Origin: CAYMAZ01 sp964526285
GTDB taxonomy: Bacteria > Bacteroidota > Bacteroidia > Bacteroidales > DTU049
Reading direction: 5' to 3'
NCBI GenBank assembly: GCA_964526285.1
Contig: CAZGIW010000004.1
Span: 1-64,000, forward strand
Length of the DNA stretch: 64,000 bases
The notes beneath the pieces were generated by a model. The model did no database searches, was not told where the DNA came from, and was given only the letters and a program-made list of their open reading frames with translations. The translations under genes were made by a program, and so were the position numbers. Each line of letters opens with the position of its first letter. Positions within the stretch are counted from its first letter, which is position 1. Positions 48,678 to 55,909 of this stretch are shown in pieces.

Positions 48678-49526
48678 GTGTCTGACAAAGAAGAAAAAAA
48701 AATCAAAAGACAGATTATTGTGCTGTTTGATTTCAGTGCTTCGGCTGAAAATGCACTGAAACACGGAATTCAAATGTGCAAAGTTCTCAAATCGGGATTG
48801 ACAATTACATTTCCTTTGATTAAGAATATGAGTAATGAAAAGAGAGAGGAGATGAAACAGCAACTTGCTCATATTGTCACTCATTTGCAGCAAAACACAG
48901 AACTCGACGTACAGGCATTTGCTCCCAGCCAGCCTCTGAAAAAGTTTTACAAACCATTGTATGAAAAAATTGAAGGCATTATGATTGTTGCCGGCATCGA
49001 AGGCAAAAATTTTGTTTGTGGAATGACTATGCAGCAGTATCTCAGATGTGTGAGAAATTCAAGAATTCCATGGCTCGCAGTGCCACCTTCAGCACCTGTC
49101 AATGACTATACTCATATAGTTCTTCCCCTATCCTACTCAAGGCAGACAAAAGAAAAAATTGCATGGGCCAGTTATTTTCACAGACTCAATCAATCGGCAA
49201 TTCATGCGCTGACTCCCGTTGCAAAGGATGGTTTTATTAAGACAGGAATCTATAAAAACACTGAGTTTCTTAAAAAAATGTACAATTCTCTGGAGGTGTA
49301 TTACAAACTCATTCCAACAGACAAAAACATTCATCACATTGATCCTTATGCAATTGACTATGCTCTGGAGCATTCAGCTGCACCTGTCATTATTCTGGTA
49401 TCTCCCCGTCCAGATATTTTTGATATTGTTCTTGGCGCAGCCGAAAGAAAAATCATCTTGAATTCAGAGAATATCCCTGTGTTGTGCATCACCCCTTTGG
49501 ATGATATGTACGTGGTGTGTTCGTGA
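48678..49526 (+). CDS. Universal stress protein-like protein (tandem, degenerate)
   Basis: A 282-residue cytoplasmic protein, starting at GTG 48678, 9 bp after the protease stop. Seen: two Usp-like halves, residues 10-135 (QIIVLFDFSASAENALKHGIQMCK, GIMIVAGIEG, SRIPWLAVPP) and 140-282 (YTHIVLPLSYSRQTKEKIAWASYFH, SENIPVLCITPL). The C-terminal half ends each unit in the typical IPVLCI/IPWLAV strand, but the ATP-binding G-2x-G-9x-G(S/T) loop is not seen in either half. So it is likely a non-nucleotide-binding or degenerate form. Its link to the protease is by position only. Confidence 0.68.
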   Translation: MSDKEEKKIKRQIIVLFDFSASAENALKHGIQMCKVLKSGLTITFPLIKNMSNEKREEMKQQLAHIVTHLQQNTELDVQAFAPSQPLKKFYKPLYEKIEGIMIVAGIEGKNFVCGMTMQQYLRCVRNSRIPWLAVPPSAPVNDYTHIVLPLSYSRQTKEKIAWASYFHRLNQSAIHALTPVAKDGFIKTGIYKNTEFLKKMYNSLEVYYKLIPTDKNIHHIDPYAIDYALEHSAAPVIILVSPRPDIFDIVLGAAERKIILNSENIPVLCITPLDDMYVVCS

Positions 49527-49541
49527 TGCCGTTGTTTTTTC

Positions 49542-49549
49542 TAACTTTG
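49542..49549 (+). promoter_or_regulatory. -7 promoter element for the ABC-F gene
   Basis: TAACTTTG fully matches TAnnTTTG and lies 18 bp before the ABC-F ATG. The -33 region is weak. Confidence 0.5.
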
Positions 49550-49567
49550 CAAATTATTTATTAAAAG

Positions 49568-51493
49568 ATGATCTCCCTCAAAAGCATTTGTGTTGATTTT
49601 GGTGCGTTCAGATTGCTGAATGAAGTGTCGTTTCTTATCAATCGTGATGACAAACTGGGACTTGTTGGGCGAAACGGAGCAGGCAAAACCACATTGCTGA
49701 GACTTATTACAGGTATTCAGTCGCCCTCAGCCGGACAAATCGAAATGCCAAAAGATCTGAAAACAGGATATCTCCCACAGGAAAAAAAATTCAACGAAAA
49801 AGCATCTGTGTTTCAGGAAGCAATGCTCGCATTTCAGGAAGAAATCAGTATCAAAAAAGAGATTCATTCAATTCAGAATACACTGGAAAATCCGCAGAAT
49901 ACAAATGAAAGCCAAATGATGAAGTTGTTTGAAAAACTCAATGAACTGAACCAACGCTTTGATTTTCTGGATGGCGATAATATTGAAATGCGGGTTGAAA
50001 GAGTTCTTATGGGACTGGGTTTCGAACGTCATGAGTTTCACAATGCTCTCGGCACATTCAGCGAAGGATGGCAAATGCGTGTTGAACTGGCCAAAATTCT
50101 TCTCAAACAATCGGATATTTTGCTGCTCGATGAACCAACAAATCATCTTGATATTGAAAGTATTCAGTGGCTTGAAGAGTATCTTATTGCATACAAAGGT
50201 GCCATTGTGTTGATTTCTCACGACCGTATGTTTTTGGACAAAGTGACCAGAAGGACAGTGGAAATTAATTTTGGAAAAATTTACGATTATCCTGTCCCAT
50301 ACAGCAAATATGTTGAATTGAGGGATGAACGCATTGAGCTTCAGAAAAAACAATTGGATGCCCGACAGAAGGAAATTGACCAGATTGAAAAATTTATCAG
50401 CAGGTTTCGATATAAAGCAACCAAGGCAAAACAGGTGCAGTCCAGAATAAAAATGCTGGAGAAAATGGATGATGAAGGCGTGGACGAACTCAATGTTTCA
50501 GAAATCAGTTTCCGTTTTCCCGATTGCAGACCCTCAGGTAAAATTGTGATTGACTGTGAAAATCTTTCAAAATCTTATGGCGAGAAAAAGGTACTGAACA
50601 ACATCAGCTTCATTATCTCATCGGGACAAAAAGTTGCATTTGTAGGTAAAAACGGACAGGGCAAAACCACACTGAGCAGGATTATTGCTGAAGGGTTGGA
50701 GCATACTGGTATGCTCAAACACGGATATAATGTGGTTATAGGATATTTTGCACAAAATGCCGGAAAATTTCTCAATCCCAAACTCACAGTGCTTGAAACG
50801 GCTGAATCTGAGGCACATGAAGATTTTCGGTCAAGAGTTCGTTCTGTGCTCGGCAATTTTCTCTTCAGCGGTGATGATGTACAAAAAAAGGTTTCTGTTT
50901 TATCGGGAGGAGAAAAATCACGCCTGGCACTTGCAATTCTTATGTGTCGCCCATCCAATTTTCTGGTGCTTGACGAGCCCACCAATCACCTTGATATGAT
51001 TTCAAGAGAAGTCCTGAAGTATGCACTTATGAAATACAAAGGCTCTTTGGTCATTGTTTCTCATGATCGTGATTTTCTGGATGGGCTTACTGACACCGTG
51101 TATTATTTTAATCACCAAATTATTAAACAGTATCCTGGCACCGTGAGCGAATTTCTGCACCTGAAAAAACTGGCAGACATGAAAGCCCTTGAACATGCAG
51201 CAAAGAATCAAAATAAACTTTCTGAATCAAAACAGGCTTCTGATAGCAAAATTCAATGGGAACAAAAAAAAGAAGCGGAGCGTAAAAGGCGAAAACTCAC
51301 AACTCAACTGGAAAAAATTGAAAAGGAAATCGAAGCACAGGAGAATGTCATTGCTGAGCTGGAATCAAAGATGAATTCAGCCGAAAACACAGAGGATTTA
51401 AGAGTTTTTGAGGATTATCAAAGAACCCGCAAAAGACTTGAAGAACTGATGTATGAGTGGGAAGTTGTGTCTGCAGAGCTGGAACAATATTGA
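49568..51493 (+). CDS. ABC-F family ATPase (ribosome-associated type)
   Basis: A 641-residue soluble protein with two ABC nucleotide-binding domains and no membrane part, as in ABC-F translation factors (EttA/YheS/Uup-like). Seen: Walker A GRNGAGKTT (34-42) and GKNGQGKTT (about 360); signature FSEGWQMRVELAKILLKQ in the first domain and LSGGEKSRLALAILMCRPS in the second; Walker B ILLLDEPTNHLD and LVLDEPTNHLD; a charged coiled-coil linker between them (KKQLDARQKEIDQIEKF); and a long Lys/Glu-rich C-terminal helix (SKIQWEQKKEAERKRRK). The first signature has Glu at the second Gly. Exact subtype not assigned; antibiotic resistance is possible but not shown. Confidence 0.93.
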   Translation: MISLKSICVDFGAFRLLNEVSFLINRDDKLGLVGRNGAGKTTLLRLITGIQSPSAGQIEMPKDLKTGYLPQEKKFNEKASVFQEAMLAFQEEISIKKEIHSIQNTLENPQNTNESQMMKLFEKLNELNQRFDFLDGDNIEMRVERVLMGLGFERHEFHNALGTFSEGWQMRVELAKILLKQSDILLLDEPTNHLDIESIQWLEEYLIAYKGAIVLISHDRMFLDKVTRRTVEINFGKIYDYPVPYSKYVELRDERIELQKKQLDARQKEIDQIEKFISRFRYKATKAKQVQSRIKMLEKMDDEGVDELNVSEISFRFPDCRPSGKIVIDCENLSKSYGEKKVLNNISFIISSGQKVAFVGKNGQGKTTLSRIIAEGLEHTGMLKHGYNVVIGYFAQNAGKFLNPKLTVLETAESEAHEDFRSRVRSVLGNFLFSGDDVQKKVSVLSGGEKSRLALAILMCRPSNFLVLDEPTNHLDMISREVLKYALMKYKGSLVIVSHDRDFLDGLTDTVYYFNHQIIKQYPGTVSEFLHLKKLADMKALEHAAKNQNKLSESKQASDSKIQWEQKKEAERKRRKLTTQLEKIEKEIEAQENVIAELESKMNSAENTEDLRVFEDYQRTRKRLEELMYEWEVVSAELEQY

Positions 51494-51970
51494 TTTTCAT
51501 GATATTACAGGGTCTTTGTTTTGTTTATTTACTGTTTTGTTGATTCTGTGGCTATTAAAAATCGAGTAACTGCTAAGCATATCCATTTATTAGCCACTCC
51601 CATCGGGATTCCTATGGAAGAATTCACAAATAATCACGAATTATCCCGCTAATTAGGGTTTGCTGTTTTACTCACAAATACTGAACTACATAACAGTTCC
51701 ATCAGATTCTATTGAAATTTTCTGCAAGGCTATTTTGATGATTTGTTATGTTCTCAGTGAATAATACTTTCTTTTTTTGTTCTTTAGTTTTTCTGCTTGA
51801 CCCCAACCTGCTTCGGCAGGCACTTCGGCAGGCTCAGTGTGGCACTCAGTGTGGCACTCAGTGTGGCACTCAGCACGGCGCAAAGGGAGAAATTTTTTAC
51901 CATATTTTGTGTTTGTACAAACACTCAGCAATACAAAAGGCTATGTTTGTTTTGAAAATTATTGTGCGAA
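51494..51970. other. Intergenic region with short tandem repeat and degenerate spacer
   Basis: No gene supported. It holds AT-rich spacer resembling decayed intergenic repeats (a CACAAATAATCACGAATTA-type string at about 51628), a Gly/Cys-coding-looking 12-bp repeat (listed separately), and GCAGG/CCTGC hairpins with a TTCG loop at 51809-51833. No promoter is obvious. Confidence 0.5.
51833..51868. repeat. Three tandem copies of a 12-bp unit
   Basis: CTCAGTGTGGCA occurs three times head to tail, followed by a partial fourth copy (CTCAGCACGGC). The neighbouring ACTTCGGCAGG units give small hairpins. It lies in the intergenic region; the frame across it would give a Thr-Glu-Cys-His repeat, which does not look like a protein. 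Confidence 0.75.
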
Positions 51971-51971
51971 A

Positions 51972-52182
51972 GGCTAAAGCCCGTAGCTATTGGTTTGTAA
52001 CTAGAACAAACAGTTCGTTGGCACAAACACGCTGAAGCATGTTTGTGGGAGAATAAAAGTTCAATTAGTAAATGCGACTTTTAAGAGTATTAATGTATTG
52101 TTGTCTCGTGAAAAACATTACTTTCTGACTATATCATCAACACAACTTCAGTTGTGTTGAAAACCCCCGCATTGCTTACAAC
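51972..52182. repeat. 211-bp direct repeat, copy 1
   Basis: Identical to 52842-53052 except one base (CTAGAAC here, CGAGAAC there). It contains hairpins B (left arm cut, to 51986), A (52023-52046) and E (52138-52159). The A-to-B gap is 36 bp, as at 36 kb (35 bp), although the gap sequences differ. Confidence 0.92.
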
Positions 52183-52198
52183 TAAAATTTTCTAATTG

Positions 52199-52257
52199 CC
52201 ACGAGCTTCAGCTCGTGGAAAAAAGAACAACTCCATATCACGGGGTTTTAACCCCCG
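52199..52257. repeat. Hairpins D and F on the 3' side of the transposase gene
   Basis: D at 52199-52218 (CCACGAGCT/AGCTCGTGG, a perfect palindrome) and F at 52241-52257 (GGGGTT/AACCCC around TT). They lie just downstream of the transposase stop on the minus strand. Confidence 0.8.
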
Positions 52258-52284
52258 AAAAAATTGTATTTGAAAAAAATCTTC

Positions 52285-52710
52285 TCAAAGATTAATGTCG
52301 TTTTCTTTGTAGAAATCATTGAGTTCCTGTTCAAAGGTTTTCTTCTTATGATGTATTGCTTGATTCTGAATATATTCCTTTAATTCTTTCAAATTACCAT
52401 AATTTACAGAAAACACAGAGTACTCTTCTTGCCAGCCAAATGGTTCAGAAGTGAGTTTATTGTTGTTAATCCAGTTTGATGACTCTCCCTTCAATAATTG
52501 AGCAACCTGAGAAACAGATTGTTGAGAGTTTAATGAAACTAAACAATGAACATGGTCAGAGTAGCCTCCAATTTGAACAATGTTTATTTTTTTTTGGGTT
52601 GCATTATCAACAATATGTTTAAAAACAGGTTTTCTGATTTCTTCATTTAGAAACTTAATTCTGCTTTTTGTTGACCACACAAAATGGACATAAACTTTTA
52701 TGTAAGGCAT
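52285..52710 (-). CDS. REP-associated tyrosine transposase (Y1/HUH, IS200-like)
   Basis: A 141-residue HUH nuclease of the IS200/RAYT group that cuts single-stranded DNA at hairpins. Seen: N-terminal YVHFVWSTKSR, the HUH motif HVH (His53, His55) in YSDHVHCLVSL, and the catalytic Tyr113 in LKEYIQNQ; a Trp-rich middle (SSNWINNN, FGWQEEY). It is intact. It lies between hairpins of the same family on both sides, and the 211-bp repeats flank it. No IS200-type ends or tnpB are seen, so it is more like a RAYT than an autonomous insertion sequence. The minus-strand start is in MPYIKVYVHF. Mobility of the hairpins is inferred. Confidence 0.88.
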   Translation of the reverse strand: MPYIKVYVHFVWSTKSRIKFLNEEIRKPVFKHIVDNATQKKINIVQIGGYSDHVHCLVSLNSQQSVSQVAQLLKGESSNWINNNKLTSEPFGWQEEYSVFSVNYGNLKELKEYIQNQAIHHKKKTFEQELNDFYKENDINL

Positions 52711-52800
52711 AAATTATCAATTTATTAAATTGTAAATAAATCATTTCAATAGCAAAAATATAAAAATTCTTTCATTCTATTTTATTGGGTTCATTTTTTT

Positions 52801-52857
52801 GGGACTAAAGTCCCTGTCGGGGCGGGTTTGTCTGGCCTACGGGCTAAAGCCCGTAGC
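52801..52857. repeat. Hairpins C and B on the 5' side of the transposase gene
   Basis: C at 52801-52814 (GGGACT/AGTCCC around AA) and B at 52838-52857 (CTACGGGCT/AGCCCGTAG around AA), spaced 23 bp. The same C-B pair, in reverse orientation, lies at 36 kb with 21 bp between them. Confidence 0.82.
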
Positions 52858-53052
52858 TATTGGTTTGTAACGAGAACAAACAGTTCGTTGGCACAAACAC
52901 GCTGAAGCATGTTTGTGGGAGAATAAAAGTTCAATTAGTAAATGCGACTTTTAAGAGTATTAATGTATTGTTGTCTCGTGAAAAACATTACTTTCTGACT
53001 ATATCATCAACACAACTTCAGTTGTGTTGAAAACCCCCGCATTGCTTACAAC
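52842..53052. repeat. 211-bp direct repeat, copy 2
   Basis: One mismatch to 51972-52182. Holds hairpins A (52893-52916) and E (53008-53029) and the right part of B. It runs directly into the N gap. Confidence 0.92.
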
Positions 53053-53152
53053 NNNNNNNNNNNNNNNNNNNNNNNNNNNNNNNNNNNNNNNNNNNNNNNN
53101 NNNNNNNNNNNNNNNNNNNNNNNNNNNNNNNNNNNNNNNNNNNNNNNNNNNN
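53053..53152. other. Assembly gap of 100 N
   Basis: Exactly 100 N, the conventional placeholder for unknown length. It follows the repeat copy directly, so repeat content is the likely cause. Confidence 0.95.
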
Positions 53153-53207
53153 ACTATATCATCAACACAACTTCAGTTGTGTTGAAAACCCCCGCATTGC
53201 TTACAAC
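53153..53207. repeat. 55-bp partial copy of the direct repeat after the gap
   Basis: Identical to the last 55 bp of the 211-bp repeat, including hairpin E (53163-53184). The length 55 equals a common assembly k-mer, so the gap may be partly an artefact. Confidence 0.85.
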
Positions 53208-53218
53208 AAAAAATTAGT

Positions 53219-54217
53219 TCATGACATATCCATATCATTCACATCGCCATATTTCAAAATAATCTCATCCAGTACCTCAAATACCTCAATCTGACTCATG
53301 GCAAGCATCAGCTTCATGCGAAAAGGCTTAAAATCAGGAAAATGTTTAAAATATCCTGCATAGTGCTTGCGAATTTCATAAATGGTTTTATTCAATCCCT
53401 TCCATTGTGCCGATAGTAAAAAATGTTTCTTTACAGTGGCAACCCGTTCTTCAATACCAATGACTTCAGGAATCAATCCCTTTCGCAATTGCTGTATTTG
53501 ATTAAATATAAACGGATTACCAAAACAAGCACGACCAATCATTACCCCGTCAACTCCATACTTTTTCGGATATTCAATGGCCTGTTGTGCAGTGCTGATA
53601 TCTCCGTTTCCAATGATGGGAATAAAAATTCTGTTGTCATTCTTCACACGGGCAATCACATCCCAGTCGGCTTCACCGCTGTACATCTGAGATTTTGTTC
53701 GACCATGGATGGTCAGTGCCGCAATTCCGCTATCCTGCAAACGTAGTGCAGTTTCATAAATTGAAATATTGCTCAGGTCCCAACCTGTGCGGGTTTTTAC
53801 TGTTACCGGAATTGTGCTTGCTTCAACTGCAGTTTTTGCAAGCTTTGCCATCAGCTCAGGATCTTGAATCAGAGCAGCACCCGCACCTTTTGAAACGATT
53901 TTCTTAACCGGACAGCCCATGTTCAAATCTATGAAATCAGGTTTCAGCGGCTCAATCATGGCAATTGCCCTCTTCAGATTGTCAGGCTTGTTTCCGAAAA
54001 TCTGAATGGATAGTGGACGCTCCTGTGGCAAAAAATTCAGCTTATGCCCAAAATGATCTTCCTTGTTCAGAATGCCCTCAACTGAAATAAATTCACTCAC
54101 AAGCCAGTCGGCTCCCATTTCTTTGCAAATCCTGCGATATGATGAATCAGTCACATCTTCCATAGGTGCAAGAAGTACAGGCGGATAGTCAAATTTTATG
54201 TTTCCAATCTGAATCAT
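53219..54217 (-). CDS. dusB: tRNA-dihydrouridine synthase (DusB-like)
   Basis: Flavoenzyme reducing uridine to dihydrouridine in tRNA. 332 residues, usual length. Seen: TIM-barrel signature LLAPMEDVTDSSYRRICKEMGADW, DLNMGCPVKKIVSKGAGAALIQ with catalytic Cys102, VTVKTRTGWD, LTIHGRTKSQMYSG, PIIGNGDI and MIGRACFGNP. The DusB assignment rests on the VKKIVSKGAGAAL segment; other Dus classes are less likely. Gene end is 11 bp from the repeat. It is divergent from a CPBP protease, with a -7 element TATTTTTG 30 bp upstream. Confidence 0.93.
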   Translation of the reverse strand: MIQIGNIKFDYPPVLLAPMEDVTDSSYRRICKEMGADWLVSEFISVEGILNKEDHFGHKLNFLPQERPLSIQIFGNKPDNLKRAIAMIEPLKPDFIDLNMGCPVKKIVSKGAGAALIQDPELMAKLAKTAVEASTIPVTVKTRTGWDLSNISIYETALRLQDSGIAALTIHGRTKSQMYSGEADWDVIARVKNDNRIFIPIIGNGDISTAQQAIEYPKKYGVDGVMIGRACFGNPFIFNQIQQLRKGLIPEVIGIEERVATVKKHFLLSAQWKGLNKTIYEIRKHYAGYFKHFPDFKPFRMKLMLAMSQIEVFEVLDEIILKYGDVNDMDMS

Positions 54218-54246
54218 TTCAGGAATTGTTCGTAATTTTAGCGCTG

Positions 54247-54254
54247 CAAAAATA
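54247..54254 (-). promoter_or_regulatory. -7 promoter element for dusB
   Basis: Minus-strand TATTTTTG, a full TAnnTTTG match in the 49-bp divergent gap between dusB and the CPBP protease gene. Confidence 0.5.
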
Positions 54255-54266
54255 ATAAATACTTGT

Positions 54267-55226
54267 ATGAGTTCAGTCCTTAATCAGTTCAGAAACTTCC
54301 CCCCTTTTCTTAAACTCCTGTTTTTGCTGATGCTCAGCATCACAGGAATGATTCTTGTCACACTCATCGGACTGCTGATTGCCCTGCCATTTTATGGGGT
54401 TGACTCTTTGTCAGTTCTAACCGGAGAATATGATTTGTCAAATCCTGTGCATCTGGCGCTCCTCAAATATATGCAGATTATCAGCCATTTCGGAATGTTT
54501 ATTTTTCCCGCCCTGCTTTTTGCAAAAATATTTGAAAATGGAGGACGAAAGTTCTTTCTGACCCGAAATAGAATCTCTGTGCCCCTTTTGCTCATGGGAG
54601 GATTCGTCATGGTGCTCATGTTGCCCTTTGTAAATTTTCTGGGCGATATCAATTCAAATATGCACTTGCCCGAAAGCATGAAAACGCTGGAAAACTGGAT
54701 GCAAACTTCAGAACAGACTGCTGAAAAGATTGTGCTTGCGTTTGTTTCTCAGACAGAGTGGTATGCCCTGATAATCAATTTGTTTATGATTGCAATTGTT
54801 CCGGCAGTTGGTGAGGAACTTATTTTTAGAGGAATTCTGCAGAGAAAACTCAATCAGTGGTTTGGCAATGTGCATGTGGCTGTTTTTGTTTCTGCTTTTA
54901 TATTCAGTGCCATTCATATGCAGTTTTATGGTTTTCTCCCACGCCTGTTTCTGGGTATGCTGCTTGGATATTTGTTTGTGTGGACAGGATCATTGTGGGT
55001 GCCCATATTTGCACATTTTGTCAACAACGGATTGGCTGTGCTGGTGGCATGGATGAATGCCTCCGGATTTATCGCCGATGATTTGGACAGTTTAGGAAAC
55101 TACAGCGATTCATGGGGACACATGTTACTGCTCTCCTTCATGGCTTTTGCCATGCTCCTGTTTTTCAGATATGTCAACAAAAAGGCAAATCCATATTTTG
55201 GTTTGCTGAGAAAAGAAAACACGTAA
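54267..55226 (+). CDS. CPBP-family intramembrane glutamic protease
   Basis: A 319-residue polytopic membrane protein of the CPBP (Abi/CAAX-like) family. Seen: about eight hydrophobic segments; the family motif EExxxR as VGEELIFRGILQRKL (Glu183, Glu184, Arg188), the FSAIHMQF motif (His217), and HFVNN (His250, Asn254). These are the residues that form the active site in the family. The substrate is unknown; related proteins process prenylated or other membrane proteins or immunity/bacteriocin factors. It is alone on its strand, divergent from dusB. Confidence 0.9.
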   Translation: MSSVLNQFRNFPPFLKLLFLLMLSITGMILVTLIGLLIALPFYGVDSLSVLTGEYDLSNPVHLALLKYMQIISHFGMFIFPALLFAKIFENGGRKFFLTRNRISVPLLLMGGFVMVLMLPFVNFLGDINSNMHLPESMKTLENWMQTSEQTAEKIVLAFVSQTEWYALIINLFMIAIVPAVGEELIFRGILQRKLNQWFGNVHVAVFVSAFIFSAIHMQFYGFLPRLFLGMLLGYLFVWTGSLWVPIFAHFVNNGLAVLVAWMNASGFIADDLDSLGNYSDSWGHMLLLSFMAFAMLLFFRYVNKKANPYFGLLRKENT

Positions 55227-55909
55227 ACAGGTAGAATTGTTTCAAATTTCTGAGCTTGAAGTAATGTATTGAAGAGTTTACAGATGGAATTTATCCCGAA
55301 GAATTCGGGTCTGATTACGCAGAGAAAAAATATTGTGCTAGAATTCTGAATATCTGTGAGTTCCCCTTTAGGAGTCATGGTCAGTGCTATCAAAAATTAA
55401 AAAAAACAAAAATCGCAACTCACATTTTGCTTCACAAACCGAATACCGAATTCCGCAAACGTTTCGCCTCTCGCAACCGCACACCGTATGACCCCACGTT
55501 CAGCGCTACCCTTGCGTACACTTCATCATTCGACATTCGTTATTCATGATTCGATATTTTAGTGGTCGTTTGACCACCCCGCCCGCCCAAATTTTAACCT
55601 TTGTTGCTGATGCCACGCAAGCGGGCACTCCGGCAGAGGGGAATGTGACACGATATATTTTGGTGTGCCAAATTAACCCCTAACCCTTATTCATTAATCA
55701 TTAAACATTAAACATTAAACATTCCCAAAGGTGCTGGTTATCAGCATGTTCAAAATTTAAAATAATATTCAACATTTTTCCACTGGTATTCGGTTGCTCA
55801 AGCCCCACCGCACCACAACTATTTGATATTTAATATTTTATATTTTATATCTTCTATCTTTTGTCTTTATCCCTTTATCTTTTGTCTTATTCCAAAGCCT
55901 CCGCTTTTC
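55227..55909. other. Intergenic 683 bp, AT-rich low-complexity spacer
   Basis: No gene is supported. A reading from about 55267 encodes a plausible-looking 70-residue segment (GIYPEEFGSDYAEKKYC) but has no start codon, so it may be a gene remnant. Contains a 7-bp TTAAACA repeat (55701-55723), a GTGGTC/GACCAC hairpin with a 4-nt loop (55562-55577), and runs of TTTATATT at 55830-55880. It separates two convergent genes; no clear terminator with T run was found. Confidence 0.55.
55701..55723. repeat. Tandem TTAAACA repeats
   Basis: Three exact copies of TTAAACA plus two bases, in AT-rich spacer. Confidence 0.7.

Noticed and set aside
48663..48893. Minus-strand reading at the Usp-like start
   Set aside because: Lys/Phe-rich low-complexity shadow of the opposite gene.
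51746..51931. Short reading with Glu-Cys-His-Thr repeats
   Set aside because: Translation of the 12-bp tandem repeat; such strings are typical of intergenic DNA, not proteins.
55100..55393. Minus-strand 97-residue reading across the CPBP end
   Set aside because: Overlaps the conserved end of the protease gene on the other strand; no signal of a real protein.
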